Source: an uncultured Collinsella sp. (lineage in GTDB: Bacteria > Actinomycetota > Coriobacteriia > Coriobacteriales > Coriobacteriaceae). From it: 16,070 bases of DNA. Below are positions 7,452 through 14,613 of this stretch, one piece after another; the stretch's first letter is position 1; each line of letters begins with the position of its first letter. The notes beneath the pieces are model-generated. The model searched no databases. It was given only the letters and a program-made list of their open reading frames with translations, and was not told where the DNA came from. The position numbers and the translations under genes were made by a program. The stretch is taken from contig CAUFXK010000043.1 in NCBI GenBank assembly GCA_959596495.1, positions 1-16,070 of the forward strand. Direction: 5' to 3'.

Positions 7452-7498
7452 TGGGATGGATCTTCTCCGGCGACTGCCGACGAATCCATCCCATTTTT
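7452..7498 (+). terminator. Rho-independent terminator of the DUF2207 gene
   Basis: TGGGATGGAT (7452-7461) pairs perfectly with ATCCATCCCA (7484-7493). A small inner hairpin CGGC/GCCG lies in the loop, and a run of five T follows. It begins 14 nt after the stop codon. Confidence 0.85.
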
Positions 7499-7517
7499 AT
7501 GCGCTACCTACGAAGAC

Positions 7518-7560
7518 TGTCCCCAACGACTAGTCACTGGGAACGTTCCTAAATGACTAG
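7518..7560 (+). repeat. TGTCCC/GGAACGT intergenic element, copy B
   Basis: The order is TGTCCC (7518-7523), arm CTAGTCA (7530-7536), a perfect 10-bp palindrome GGAACGTTCC (7540-7549), arm TGACTAG (7554-7560). The arms pair perfectly across 17 nt. Compared with copy A, the flanking blocks are conserved while the arms are different but again complementary. It lies between the DUF2207 terminator and the 3' end of the acetyltransferase gene. Confidence 0.6.
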
Positions 7561-7575
7561 GTATGGCTGCTGGGT

Positions 7576-8217
7576 TTAGGCTGTTAGATCGAGTTCGTAG
7601 AGGAAGCTTTCGCGCGGCATGTCGTGACGGCGCTCTTCGCGGTTGGCGCGGTGCGCGGCCGTGCGCTTAAAGCCGTGCAGCTCGTAGAACTTCCACGAGC
7701 AGTTGGAGTCGGTGTACAGGTGCGCCCTCGTTGCTCCAAGCGAGGACAGGTGCGAGACCGCGGCATCGAGCAGAACCGTGCCAACGCCCAGGCCATGGAC
7801 ATCGCGATCCACGGCAAGCAGCGTGACCTCGTTGTCGTGCGGCAACGGGCTGCTCTCGAGCAGGCGGTTGTTGGTTCGGATGGTTGCGCGCACAAACGAG
7901 AGATACTCGGCGCACGCATCGGGCTCTAGCTCACGCATCTGCGATAGCAGCGCGCGTTCGGTATCCATCCAATGCTCGTTGATAGTGGCGCCGGAGCTCT
8001 GTCCCGCACGCGCGAGCGAAATGCCACGCGCCTGACCGTCGATTACGGCAACCTGTGAAAACGTCGACGACGAAAGGCAATAGGCGAGGTCGCACGCGGC
8101 CTCAAGGCGGCTGTACTCATCGTTATCCGAATTGTTATGCCAAAGCTGCTGCAGAATCAGCGCGATGGCGTCGAAGTCTTCGGTATCAAACGGTCGGTAG
8201 AGAACCCGCGAGACCAT
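7576..8217 (-). CDS. GNAT-family N-acetyltransferase
   Basis: A 213-aa protein that should transfer an acetyl group from acetyl-CoA to an unknown amine. The acetyl-CoA pyrophosphate-binding motif A is at about 133-155 (LLAVDRDVHGLGVGTVLLDAA, with HGLGVG at 141-146). Motif B, HLYTDSNCSWKFYELHGFKR, is at about 166-185, with the usual Tyr in FYELHGF. The N-terminal 110 residues are a family-specific substrate region. There is no signal peptide. AAAGAGG lies about 5 nt before the ATG at 8217. The gene is divergent from purH with a 277-bp gap. No specific subfamily (ribosomal, aminoglycoside, spermidine) can be assigned. Confidence 0.9.
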   Translation of the reverse strand: MVSRVLYRPFDTEDFDAIALILQQLWHNNSDNDEYSRLEAACDLAYCLSSSTFSQVAVIDGQARGISLARAGQSSGATINEHWMDTERALLSQMRELEPDACAEYLSFVRATIRTNNRLLESSPLPHDNEVTLLAVDRDVHGLGVGTVLLDAAVSHLSSLGATRAHLYTDSNCSWKFYELHGFKRTAAHRANREERRHDMPRESFLYELDLTA

Positions 8218-8494
8218 GGTGCCTCTTTCTTTTGCGGATGCATATCGAGCACAGTTCTACCACGCCATTGGCATCTAATTATGGTGCCCCTGTGTTCCAT
8301 GAACTCACCGTGCCCGGTGCCATGCCCATCCCCTCCGCTCGCAAACTTTTTCTGCACATGCGCCCGTTGCGGGGTGCATCGATGCGCTCGATGCGCTACA
8401 TTAAATCAGTATTTTCAATGCCGCTGCGCGAGCGCTGCAGATCGACGTATCACCGACTCACAGAGCACGGCGGCGTACCAGACAGGAGGACTGC
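8218..8494. other. 277-bp divergent promoter region between the acetyltransferase and purH genes
   Basis: Both flanking genes begin here. A tandem duplication CGATGCGCT CGATGCGCT spans 8380-8397. TACATT at 8397-8402, overlapping its end, could be the purH -10, but the -35 position (TGCATC, 8375-8380) is poor. No riboswitch-like fold or PurR-type box was recognised, and the open frames passing through are shadow frames without ribosome binding sites. Confidence 0.35.
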
Positions 8495-10102
8495 ATGGGA
8501 TCTGATGTGAAGATCGCACGCGCGTTGATCTCGGTTACCGATAAGACGGGCGTCGTCGATTTCGCACGGACGCTGGTTGACGACTTTGGCGTCGAGATCA
8601 TCTCTACGGGCGGCACGGCTCGTGCCATCGAGGACGCGGGCATTCCCGTAACCCCCATCGAGGAGTTCACGGGCTATCCCGAGATGATGGACGGCCGCGT
8701 TAAGACCCTGCACCCCAAGGTTCACGGTGCGCTGCTGGCCCGCCGCGATTCCGAGCAGCACATGCAGGAGGCCGCTGAGCACGGCATTAAGCTGATCGAC
8801 CTGGTCGTCGTCAACCTGTACGAGTTCGAGAAGACCGTTGCCAACCCCGAGGTCACCTTTGCGGACGCCATCGAGCACATCGACATCGGTGGCCCCTCCA
8901 TGCTGCGCTCTGCTGCCAAGAACGCCGCGAGCGTTACCGTCATCTCCGACCCGGCCGACTATGATGCCGTCCTGGCCGAGATGCACGAGACCGGTGGCTG
9001 CACCACGCTTTCCACCCGTCGTCGCCTGCAGGTGAAGGTCTACCAGACCACCGCCGCCTACGACACGGCCATCTCCCGCTGGCTCGCCGCCCAGGCAAGC
9101 GACGTGGCGGACACCTCTGCCAAGCTCGAGATTTCGTTGGAGAAGGTCGACGACCTGCGCTATGGCGAGAATCCTCAGCAGAAGGCTACGGTCTACCGCT
9201 TTGCCGAGGGCTGCGAGAACACCGCGAGCTCGCAGTTCCCGCTCGTTGGCTCCGAGCAGATCCAGGGCAAGCCGCTCAGCTACAACAACTATCTGGATGC
9301 CGACGCTGCCTGGAACCTGGTCCGCGAGTTCGACGAGCCGGCCTGCGTAATCCTCAAGCACCAGAACCCCTGCGGTTCCGCCGTTGCCGAGGACATCACG
9401 GCCGCCTACGACCGCGCCTTCGCCTGCGATCCCAAGAGCGCCTTTGGCGGCATCATCGCCTGCAACCGCGAGGTTCCCTATGAGCTAGTCGAGCACTTTG
9501 CCGATCAGAACAAGCAGTTCGTCGAGGTCATCATCGCCCCGAGCTACACTGCCGAGGCGCTCGAGCGCATGGCCAAGCGCCCCAACCTGCGCGTGTTGGC
9601 GACCGGCGGCGTGGACCACGGCGCCCAGGTGGAGCTGCGCTCCATCGACGGCGGCATGCTGGTACAGGAGGTCGACCACGTGACCGAGGACCCCGCGACC
9701 TTTACGTTCCCCACCGACCGCAAGCCCACCGACGCCGAGATGGCCGAGCTCGAGTTTGCCTGGAAGGCCTGCAAGGGCGTCAAGTCTAACGCCATCCTGG
9801 TCTCCAAGGGCAAGGCCGGCATTGGCATGGGCCCCGGTCAGCCCAACCGCGTTGACTCCGCACTGCTGGCCTGCGAGCGTGCCGAGGACTTCTGCGAGCG
9901 TGAGGGCGTGGAGAAGGGCGGCTTTGCCTGCGCAAGCGACGCATTCTTCCCGTTCCGCGACAACGTCGACGTGCTTGCCGCGCACGGCGTGACCTGCATC
10001 ATCCAGCCCGGCGGCTCCAAGCGCGATGACGAGAGCATTCAGGCCTGCAACGAGCACAATATTGCTATGGTCTTTACCGGCGCCCGCCACTTTAGGCACT
10101 AA
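8495..10102 (+). CDS. purH: Bifunctional AICAR transformylase / IMP cyclohydrolase
   Basis: Catalyses the last two steps of de novo purine synthesis: formylation of AICAR with 10-formyl-THF to FAICAR, then cyclisation to IMP. The cytosolic protein is 535 aa, close to the usual 510-530. The N-terminal MGS-like cyclohydrolase domain (about 1-200) shows ALISVTDKTGVVDFA, EIISTGGTA (residues 34-42) and RVKTLHPKVHG (68-78). The C-terminal AICARFT domain carries KHQNPCG with the catalytic Lys288-His289 pair, SAFGGIIA and a C-terminal ending FTGARHFRH. CAGGAGGA (8483-8490) lies just before the ATG. The gene is not in a visible pur cluster here and is closed by a strong terminator, so it appears to be a single-gene unit. 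Confidence 0.98.
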   Translation: MGSDVKIARALISVTDKTGVVDFARTLVDDFGVEIISTGGTARAIEDAGIPVTPIEEFTGYPEMMDGRVKTLHPKVHGALLARRDSEQHMQEAAEHGIKLIDLVVVNLYEFEKTVANPEVTFADAIEHIDIGGPSMLRSAAKNAASVTVISDPADYDAVLAEMHETGGCTTLSTRRRLQVKVYQTTAAYDTAISRWLAAQASDVADTSAKLEISLEKVDDLRYGENPQQKATVYRFAEGCENTASSQFPLVGSEQIQGKPLSYNNYLDADAAWNLVREFDEPACVILKHQNPCGSAVAEDITAAYDRAFACDPKSAFGGIIACNREVPYELVEHFADQNKQFVEVIIAPSYTAEALERMAKRPNLRVLATGGVDHGAQVELRSIDGGMLVQEVDHVTEDPATFTFPTDRKPTDAEMAELEFAWKACKGVKSNAILVSKGKAGIGMGPGQPNRVDSALLACERAEDFCEREGVEKGGFACASDAFFPFRDNVDVLAAHGVTCIIQPGGSKRDDESIQACNEHNIAMVFTGARHFRH

Positions 10103-10131
10103 GTTCCGCCCTGGGACAAAATAATCTCTGC

Positions 10132-10167
10132 AAAAGACGGCTGCTCCGTTTGGAGGGCCGTCTTTTT
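10132..10167 (+). terminator. Rho-independent terminator of purH
   Basis: AAAAGACGGC (10132-10141) pairs with GCCGTCTTTT (10157-10166). An inner stem CTCC/GGAG (10144-10147 and 10152-10155) closes a GTTT tetraloop. The hairpin ends in a T run. It lies 30 nt after the purH stop. Confidence 0.93.
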
Positions 10168-10169
10168 GG

Positions 10170-10175
10170 TATAAG
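10170..10175 (+). promoter_or_regulatory. Candidate -10 element after the purH terminator
   Basis: TATAAG follows immediately after the terminator T run, preceded by TGG (near extended -10). A -35 is not clear. Transcription would begin at about 10182, which favours the downstream start codon at 10208 for the next gene over the ATG at 10184. Confidence 0.35.
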
Positions 10176-10207
10176 AGGACGGAATGACTAACACGAAAGG
10201 TACAACC

Positions 10208-10918
10208 ATGCCCCAGATTGATGATGCCGAGCTGTTTGGCAATGCCGAGGATCAGCGTGCGTACGAGGACTTTTGCGCCAATCAGGAGGCGGTCGAGAAG
10301 TTTACGCTCGACAAGCCCGCGCTTGTCTGCCGTTGGCGCATGTCCAATAAAAAGGTGCTCATGCTCAACCGCCACATTCGCGCGCTGTCCGAGCGCCTGG
10401 TGCAGGGCGAGCCGCTTACCCATAACATGCTCAGCTGGGCCAAGCAGCACGTTGAGTGGTCGCTTGCCGAGGGCGATTACACCGCGCGCGACGGCGTGCT
10501 CATGCTGGTGATCGACGTTAACGGTAATGCCGCCATGACGGTGGGGGAGTACGAGCCGCTGGCCGACACGTCGGCCAAGGCGCTGCGTGCCCGTTCTGCC
10601 GAGGCTCGCTCCGAAGCCGACGAGACCGGCGTGGCGCCCGAGCTGCTCGCCGCCGTCAACAACGGCGAGCTTGCCTTTGTGGCGCCGGCGGACGAGTGCC
10701 TGTGCGGCACGGCGACGCTCATCGAGCAGCTCGCCCAGACCAAGGGCATCCCGGTCACGCGCGTAGATATTCCCGCACAGCTCAAGGGCGCCTTGTTCCT
10801 GGTGAGCGACGAGCACGGCGTGGTCCCCGCAACCGAGACGGACGCCGCCGAGGCCGACGCCGCCACGGTCGCCTTCTTCGCCGAAGGCTACGAAAAGCTT
10901 CGTGCCCGCCGCTCCTAA
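10208..10918 (+). CDS. Conserved-looking cytosolic protein of unknown function
   Basis: A 236-aa acidic, soluble protein that I do not recognise. It has no signal peptide or membrane segment. It begins with an acidic helical part (MPQIDDAELFGNAEDQRAYE). A mixed domain at about 33-120 includes KKVLMLNRHIRALSERLVQG and the strand-like GVLMLVIDVNGNAAMTVGEY. An Ala/Glu-rich helix follows. The C-terminal alpha/beta part contains LAFVAPADECLCGTAT and ends in an Asp/Ala-rich helix. Codon use is like purH, supporting a real gene. The ATG at 10208 follows GAAAGGT by 6 nt. An ATG at 10184 in the same frame (adds 8 residues) also has AGAGGA before it, so the start is not settled. The gene ends 18 nt from the convergent regulator gene. 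Confidence 0.8.
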   Translation: MPQIDDAELFGNAEDQRAYEDFCANQEAVEKFTLDKPALVCRWRMSNKKVLMLNRHIRALSERLVQGEPLTHNMLSWAKQHVEWSLAEGDYTARDGVLMLVIDVNGNAAMTVGEYEPLADTSAKALRARSAEARSEADETGVAPELLAAVNNGELAFVAPADECLCGTATLIEQLAQTKGIPVTRVDIPAQLKGALFLVSDEHGVVPATETDAAEADAATVAFFAEGYEKLRARRS

Positions 10919-10936
10919 TCTCAAGGCGGGGTGAGC

Positions 10937-12118
10937 TTACTGAAGCGAGCGAGCGCGTTCGATGACGTAGGCGAGCGACAGCTGCTCCATCTCCGGGGCA
11001 CATTTGTAGCTCAGTCCGGTGAGAGCTGTCACCTTATCGAGGCGATATCGAATCGTGTTCGGGTGCTGGTTAGTCTGCTTGGCGGTTTGCTCGATACGTC
11101 GGTCGTTCTCGATGAATGCGGCGAGCGTGGATTCCAGTTCGCTGCCATGCTCACTGTCGTGCTCGCGTATCGGCGAGAGAATCGCCTCCGAAAACGATCG
11201 CATCTCCGGGGTTTCCGCAAAAGGCATCACGGTTCTCAGGATGCCGAGCTGCGTATAGCGGACGGGACCCTCGGCTCGTTGACAGGATAGGCGCTGTGCG
11301 TAAATCGCCTGCGAGATCGCCTGCGCCACCGCCTCGTCTCCAAACAGAATATCGCTGATGCCGAGCCCTTCCGCTCCACCATCGATACCGCTAGCCTCGA
11401 TGAGTTCCGTGAGCGCCTGCACGATTCGCTCCACATCGAGCGTCTGCTCCGAGTCGCTTGTCGCAACGAATAACAGACCTCCGTCATAGGGTGCCAGCAT
11501 GTTGTGGCATCCGGCGAGGGTCGATTTTGCACAGAGACGTTCGATTTGCAAAAACGTACGCGGGTCGAGGGGCTCTGCAAACGATGCGAACAGGGCGACC
11601 GCTTCGTCCAGAAATGACGGGTTGAGGCTTCGGATGCGTCGGCAGATGGACTCGGGCGATACGTCTGTCCTCAGGGCATCGATCTCGCGCTGTGCGAAGT
11701 CGATGGACGCGAGCTGCTCGATATGCCGTTTGACCTCATAGATGACGCTGTCAAAGAACAGTGAGTCGTCGGTCGTGAGAAAGACCGGGTAGTGCCGCGC
11801 GTTGGCGTAGCGGATGGCTTGGTCGGGAATCGGGATGTGCAGGACGTTTTTGATGATGAGACCGCTCGTTCCCTTGGCGACGAGGTATTTCACGGCTTCA
11901 GTGATGAGGTACGGGTCGTCCTTCGCATAGAGGAAAGTGCTGAGGATGATCTCGTCTGAGCTGAAGTTGACGCGCTGGTACTTGTTCTTGAGGCCGGGCA
12001 TGAGTTCATAATCGAGGATCCCGACGCCAGAGACGGCACGCGAGACGCCATCGCTGCCGGCGATTAGACGGACTGACCTCTCATATTCCCGTGAGAAGTC
12101 CGAGATGGTGTATAGCAT
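10937..12118 (-). CDS. PucR/CdaR-family transcriptional regulator
   Basis: A 393-aa DNA-binding regulator. The N-terminal PucR-type domain (about 5-125) shows the family pattern LIAGSDGVSRAVSGVGILDY, then DEIILSTFLYAKDD, then LVAKGTSGLIIKN. A middle CdaR-GGDEF-like region (about 150-300) follows. The C-terminal PucR helix-turn-helix is at about 331-393, with RRIEQTAKQTNQHPNTIRYR followed by LDKVTALTG. Relatives respond to purine breakdown products, sugar acids or amino acids. It is divergent from the OCD-like/aminotransferase operon, which is its most likely target. I chose the ATG at 12118, 8 nt after AAGG; a GTG at 12127 and an ATG at 12124 are in frame but too close to that site. A TTGTAA/TTACAA inverted repeat lies just upstream, so autoregulation is possible. 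Confidence 0.93.
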   Translation of the reverse strand: MLYTISDFSREYERSVRLIAGSDGVSRAVSGVGILDYELMPGLKNKYQRVNFSSDEIILSTFLYAKDDPYLITEAVKYLVAKGTSGLIIKNVLHIPIPDQAIRYANARHYPVFLTTDDSLFFDSVIYEVKRHIEQLASIDFAQREIDALRTDVSPESICRRIRSLNPSFLDEAVALFASFAEPLDPRTFLQIERLCAKSTLAGCHNMLAPYDGGLLFVATSDSEQTLDVERIVQALTELIEASGIDGGAEGLGISDILFGDEAVAQAISQAIYAQRLSCQRAEGPVRYTQLGILRTVMPFAETPEMRSFSEAILSPIREHDSEHGSELESTLAAFIENDRRIEQTAKQTNQHPNTIRYRLDKVTALTGLSYKCAPEMEQLSLAYVIERARSLQ

Positions 12119-12128
12119 CAGCATCACC

Positions 12129-12144
12129 TTGTAAATAATTACAA
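12129..12144. promoter_or_regulatory. Candidate operator: 6-bp inverted repeat by the pucR-like start
   Basis: TTGTAA-ATAA-TTACAA is a perfect 6-bp inverted repeat with a 4-nt spacer, 10 nt upstream of the regulator's start codon and in the AT-rich divergent gap. Its symmetry suits binding by a dimeric HTH protein. Its closeness to the ribosome binding site would fit repression of the regulator itself. Confidence 0.4.
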
Positions 12145-12271
12145 TAAGTACCTGTATAAATAGGATAATCGCACATCCGTATGCCTTTGATGCGATAAAT
12201 AGTTCAAATACCTGCTGATAGAACGAAAAATCAGATCGAGAATCGTTGTAGATTCCAACAAGAAATGATCC

Positions 12272-12300
12272 TTGGCGGCATCGTTACTAAACCGTACAGT
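12272..12300 (+). promoter_or_regulatory. Candidate promoter of the OCD-like/aminotransferase operon
   Basis: TTGGCG (12272-12277) and TACAGT (12295-12300) are spaced by 17 nt, matching the vegetative consensus at 4/6 and 4/6. The predicted start near 12307 leaves about 30 nt before the ATG, including the GAGAGGAG ribosome binding site at 12323-12330. Confidence 0.45.
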
Positions 12301-12335
12301 GAAGCAACGTAAAGCTTTCGCTGAGAGGAGCGATG

Positions 12336-13367
12336 ATGGGGCAGATGGTGGTGCTTTCGGCCGAGGAAGTTTCTAAGGTGCTGACGATTGAGGATGCAAT
12401 CGCTGCCGTGGAGGAGGCATATCGCCAGAAGGCAACGGGCAAGGGTGTTGCGTGGCCGATGGTATATGAGCAGTTCGAACCCGGCGTGGCCGATATGGAT
12501 ATCCGCTCGGGCGAGTTAGCGGGAAGCGGCCTCTTCGGTCTCAAGCTCACTGCTTGGTTCTCTCAGAATCCCAAAAAGGGGCTGCCCGAGATCTTTGGCA
12601 CCACGCTGCTGTGCGACAACGCGACGGGAGAGCCGTTGGCGCTGCTCAATGCCTCCGCCGTCACTGGACTTCGCACCGGTGCCGCCGCTGCGCTCGGTGC
12701 CAAGTGGCTGGCTCGGGCGGATGCGTCCAAACTGCTTGTTGCGGGTGCCGGCCATATGAGCACCTATATGGTGGCGGGCGTGCTCGCCGCCTGTCCCAAA
12801 GTGAGTGAGGTCAAGGTGTGGGAGCCGGTTTCCGATGCCGCGCCCGAGGCCCGCGTCGAGCGCATGCGAGACGAGGTCGCCCATATCTTGGGCGCCTGCG
12901 AGCATGTTCGCGAGGCATCTACCTATTCCATCGAGGCGACGGCCGACGGCCAAGGTGCCGCGGCAGAGGCCGACATCATCGTGACGATCACGCCGGCGAC
13001 CAAGCCCATCATCCCCGATGCATGGGTGCGCCCCGGTACGCATATCTCCTGCGTCGGTGCCGACATGTCCGGCAAGCAGGAGCTCGCCTCGGCGCTTGTC
13101 ACCCGTGCCGCTGTTTACGTCGACGACCGCGAGCAATCGGTCGCGTCCGGTGAGCTGGAGATTCCGGTTGCCGAGGGTGTCATCACGCCCGAGGACATTA
13201 GAGCGGAGCTCGGCGAAGTCATCGCCGGCACGGCTACGGGGCGTTCGGATGACGAGCAAGTGACGGTGTTCGATACGTCGGGCATCGCCGTTCAGGACCT
13301 TTCGGCATCGAAAATCGCCTACGACCGCGCCATCGAGGCGGGGCTGGGCACCGTGGTGGAACTGTAA
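12336..13367 (+). CDS. Ornithine cyclodeaminase / mu-crystallin family NAD(P)-dependent enzyme
   Basis: A 343-aa cytosolic protein. The family includes ornithine cyclodeaminase, alanine dehydrogenase, ketimine (pyrroline/piperideine-2-carboxylate) reductases and SbnB-type dehydrogenases. The N-terminal substrate domain has Lys70 in LFGLKLTAW (family substrate-contact Lys) and Arg113 in TGLRTGAAAALGAKWLA. A Rossmann fold begins at LLVAGAGHMS (133-142), with the ribose-binding acidic residue in VKVWEP. Asp243 in CVGADMSGKQEL matches the family's catalytic Asp motif. The family's usual Gln-Ala after the glycine motif is replaced here by Met-Ser. ATG 12336 sits 5 nt after GAGAGGAG; ATG 12333 is only 2 nt away. 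The aminotransferase gene starts 24 nt downstream, so one operon. The exact reaction cannot be assigned. Confidence 0.9.
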   Translation: MGQMVVLSAEEVSKVLTIEDAIAAVEEAYRQKATGKGVAWPMVYEQFEPGVADMDIRSGELAGSGLFGLKLTAWFSQNPKKGLPEIFGTTLLCDNATGEPLALLNASAVTGLRTGAAAALGAKWLARADASKLLVAGAGHMSTYMVAGVLAACPKVSEVKVWEPVSDAAPEARVERMRDEVAHILGACEHVREASTYSIEATADGQGAAAEADIIVTITPATKPIIPDAWVRPGTHISCVGADMSGKQELASALVTRAAVYVDDREQSVASGELEIPVAEGVITPEDIRAELGEVIAGTATGRSDDEQVTVFDTSGIAVQDLSASKIAYDRAIEAGLGTVVEL

Positions 13368-13391
13368 GAAAGTCAAGGAAAGGAAACGACA

Positions 13392-14522
13392 ATGCAGATC
13401 AAGGATTTCGCCGTCGAGCAGTGGATGAACGAGTGGGAGACCAAGTGCACCCACAACGTTGCGGAGACGTGCGTCTACTCCCTCACGCTCGACCAGCTGT
13501 TCGAGCTTACGAATACCGACAAGAAGGCGTGGCTCGATAACCTGTGCTCGCGCCGATTCACCTACGGAGACATCGAGGGACAGCCCGGCTTCCTCGAGGG
13601 GGTCGCGCGTCTCTATAAGACGGTCGAGCCCGGGCATATCGTGCCCACGCACGGCGCGACCGGTGCCAACTCCCTGGTTATTTCCACGCTCGTCGAACCG
13701 GGCGATCACGTAGTTTCCGTCAAGCCCACCTACCAGCAGCTTTACTCGATTCCCGAGATGTGCGGTGCGAAGGTCGATATCCTTCAGCTCGATCGCAAGA
13801 ACGGCTACCACGTCGACGTCGACGCGCTCGATGCCCTGGTGACCGACGATACCAAGCTCATCTGCATCAATAACCCGGACAACCCCACGGGCGCCCTGCT
13901 CGACACCGATACGCTCAAGGCGATTGTCGAGGTCGCACGCAAACACGACGCGTGGGTACTCTGCGACGAGGTCTACCGTCTGCTTACTCAGACGGATGAG
14001 TACTCCGAGTCCGTGATCGACCTGTACGACAAGGCCATCGTCACCGCATCCATGTCCAAGGTCTGGTCGTTCGCCGGCCTGCGTCTGGGCTGGGCGGTCA
14101 CCAAGAGCCCGGAGCTCCGTCGCGCGCTGCTCTCGCATCGTGACTACAACCTGATTTCCGCCGGCATATTCAGCGAGACGGTGGCGGAGCTGATTCTGGG
14201 CAACGCTTCCGTGATCCTTGAGCGCAGCCGTCGCATCGTCCGTCAGAACCTTGCTGTTCTGGAGAAGTGGGTCGAGAGCGAGCCGCACCTGTCGTTCGTT
14301 AAGCCCGAGGCGGGTACCACCGCGCTCGTGTATTACGACTACGACATCGACTCCAGGACGTTCTGCATCGACATGATTAAGAAGTCCGGCGCGCTCGTCA
14401 CCCCGGGCGATTGCTTCGAGGAGCCCAAGAGCATGCGCATCGGCTATGCATACTCCGATAACACCGACGACCTGCAGAAGGGCCTGGATGCCATCTCCGC
14501 GTACATGCGTACGCTCGAGTAG
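13392..14522 (+). CDS. Class I/II (fold type I) PLP-dependent aminotransferase
   Basis: A 376-aa aminotransferase. The PLP-phosphate-site region is HGATGANSLV, followed by EPGDHVVSVKPTYQQLYS. The NPDNPTG motif carries the cofactor-contact Asn, DEVYR carries the Asp that pairs with the PLP nitrogen, and SMSKVWSFAGLRLGW contains the Schiff-base Lys223 and the phosphate-binding Arg. The C-terminal domain includes SGALVTPGDCFEEPKSMRIGYAY with the carboxylate-binding Arg typical of the fold. AAGGAAAGGA lies about 7 nt before the ATG. It is the second gene after the OCD-like gene. A transamination yielding a keto acid that cyclises to an imine, then reduced by the OCD-like protein, is one possible joint pathway, but the amino-acid substrate is unknown. 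The LL-DAP, MalY-like and aspartate-type subfamilies were not separable by eye. Confidence 0.92.
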   Translation: MQIKDFAVEQWMNEWETKCTHNVAETCVYSLTLDQLFELTNTDKKAWLDNLCSRRFTYGDIEGQPGFLEGVARLYKTVEPGHIVPTHGATGANSLVISTLVEPGDHVVSVKPTYQQLYSIPEMCGAKVDILQLDRKNGYHVDVDALDALVTDDTKLICINNPDNPTGALLDTDTLKAIVEVARKHDAWVLCDEVYRLLTQTDEYSESVIDLYDKAIVTASMSKVWSFAGLRLGWAVTKSPELRRALLSHRDYNLISAGIFSETVAELILGNASVILERSRRIVRQNLAVLEKWVESEPHLSFVKPEAGTTALVYYDYDIDSRTFCIDMIKKSGALVTPGDCFEEPKSMRIGYAYSDNTDDLQKGLDAISAYMRTLE

Positions 14523-14542
14523 AGGCTCGAGATCGAAGTGAT

Positions 14543-14581
14543 GGGGCCGATCGGCTCGGACCCGAGGGCCCCTATTTTCTC
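14543..14581 (+). terminator. Rho-independent terminator after the aminotransferase gene
   Basis: GGGGCC (14543-14548) pairs with GGCCCC (14567-14572), stacked on an inner stem CTCGG/CCGAG (14555-14559 and 14562-14566), with an unpaired 6-nt bulge on the 5' side. TATTTTCT follows. It lies 20 nt after the stop codon. Confidence 0.75.
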
Positions 14582-14613
14582 TCAAGGCTACCGAACACTT
14601 TTGTCATATTAGG

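Noticed and set aside
8450..9361. 303-codon open frame on the minus strand opposite purH
   Set aside because: It is antisense to the conserved cyclohydrolase domain and has shadow-frame composition.
9485..10924. 479-codon open frame on the minus strand opposite purH and the next gene
   Set aside because: It crosses two plus-strand genes and the purH terminator, and has no recognisable domain or ribosome binding site.
12516..14585. 689-codon open frame on the minus strand opposite the OCD-like and aminotransferase genes
   Set aside because: It is a mirror frame of GC-biased codons spanning two genes with clear family motifs. Its translation is repetitive His/Asp/Gly/Leu/Arg-rich sequence with no domain.
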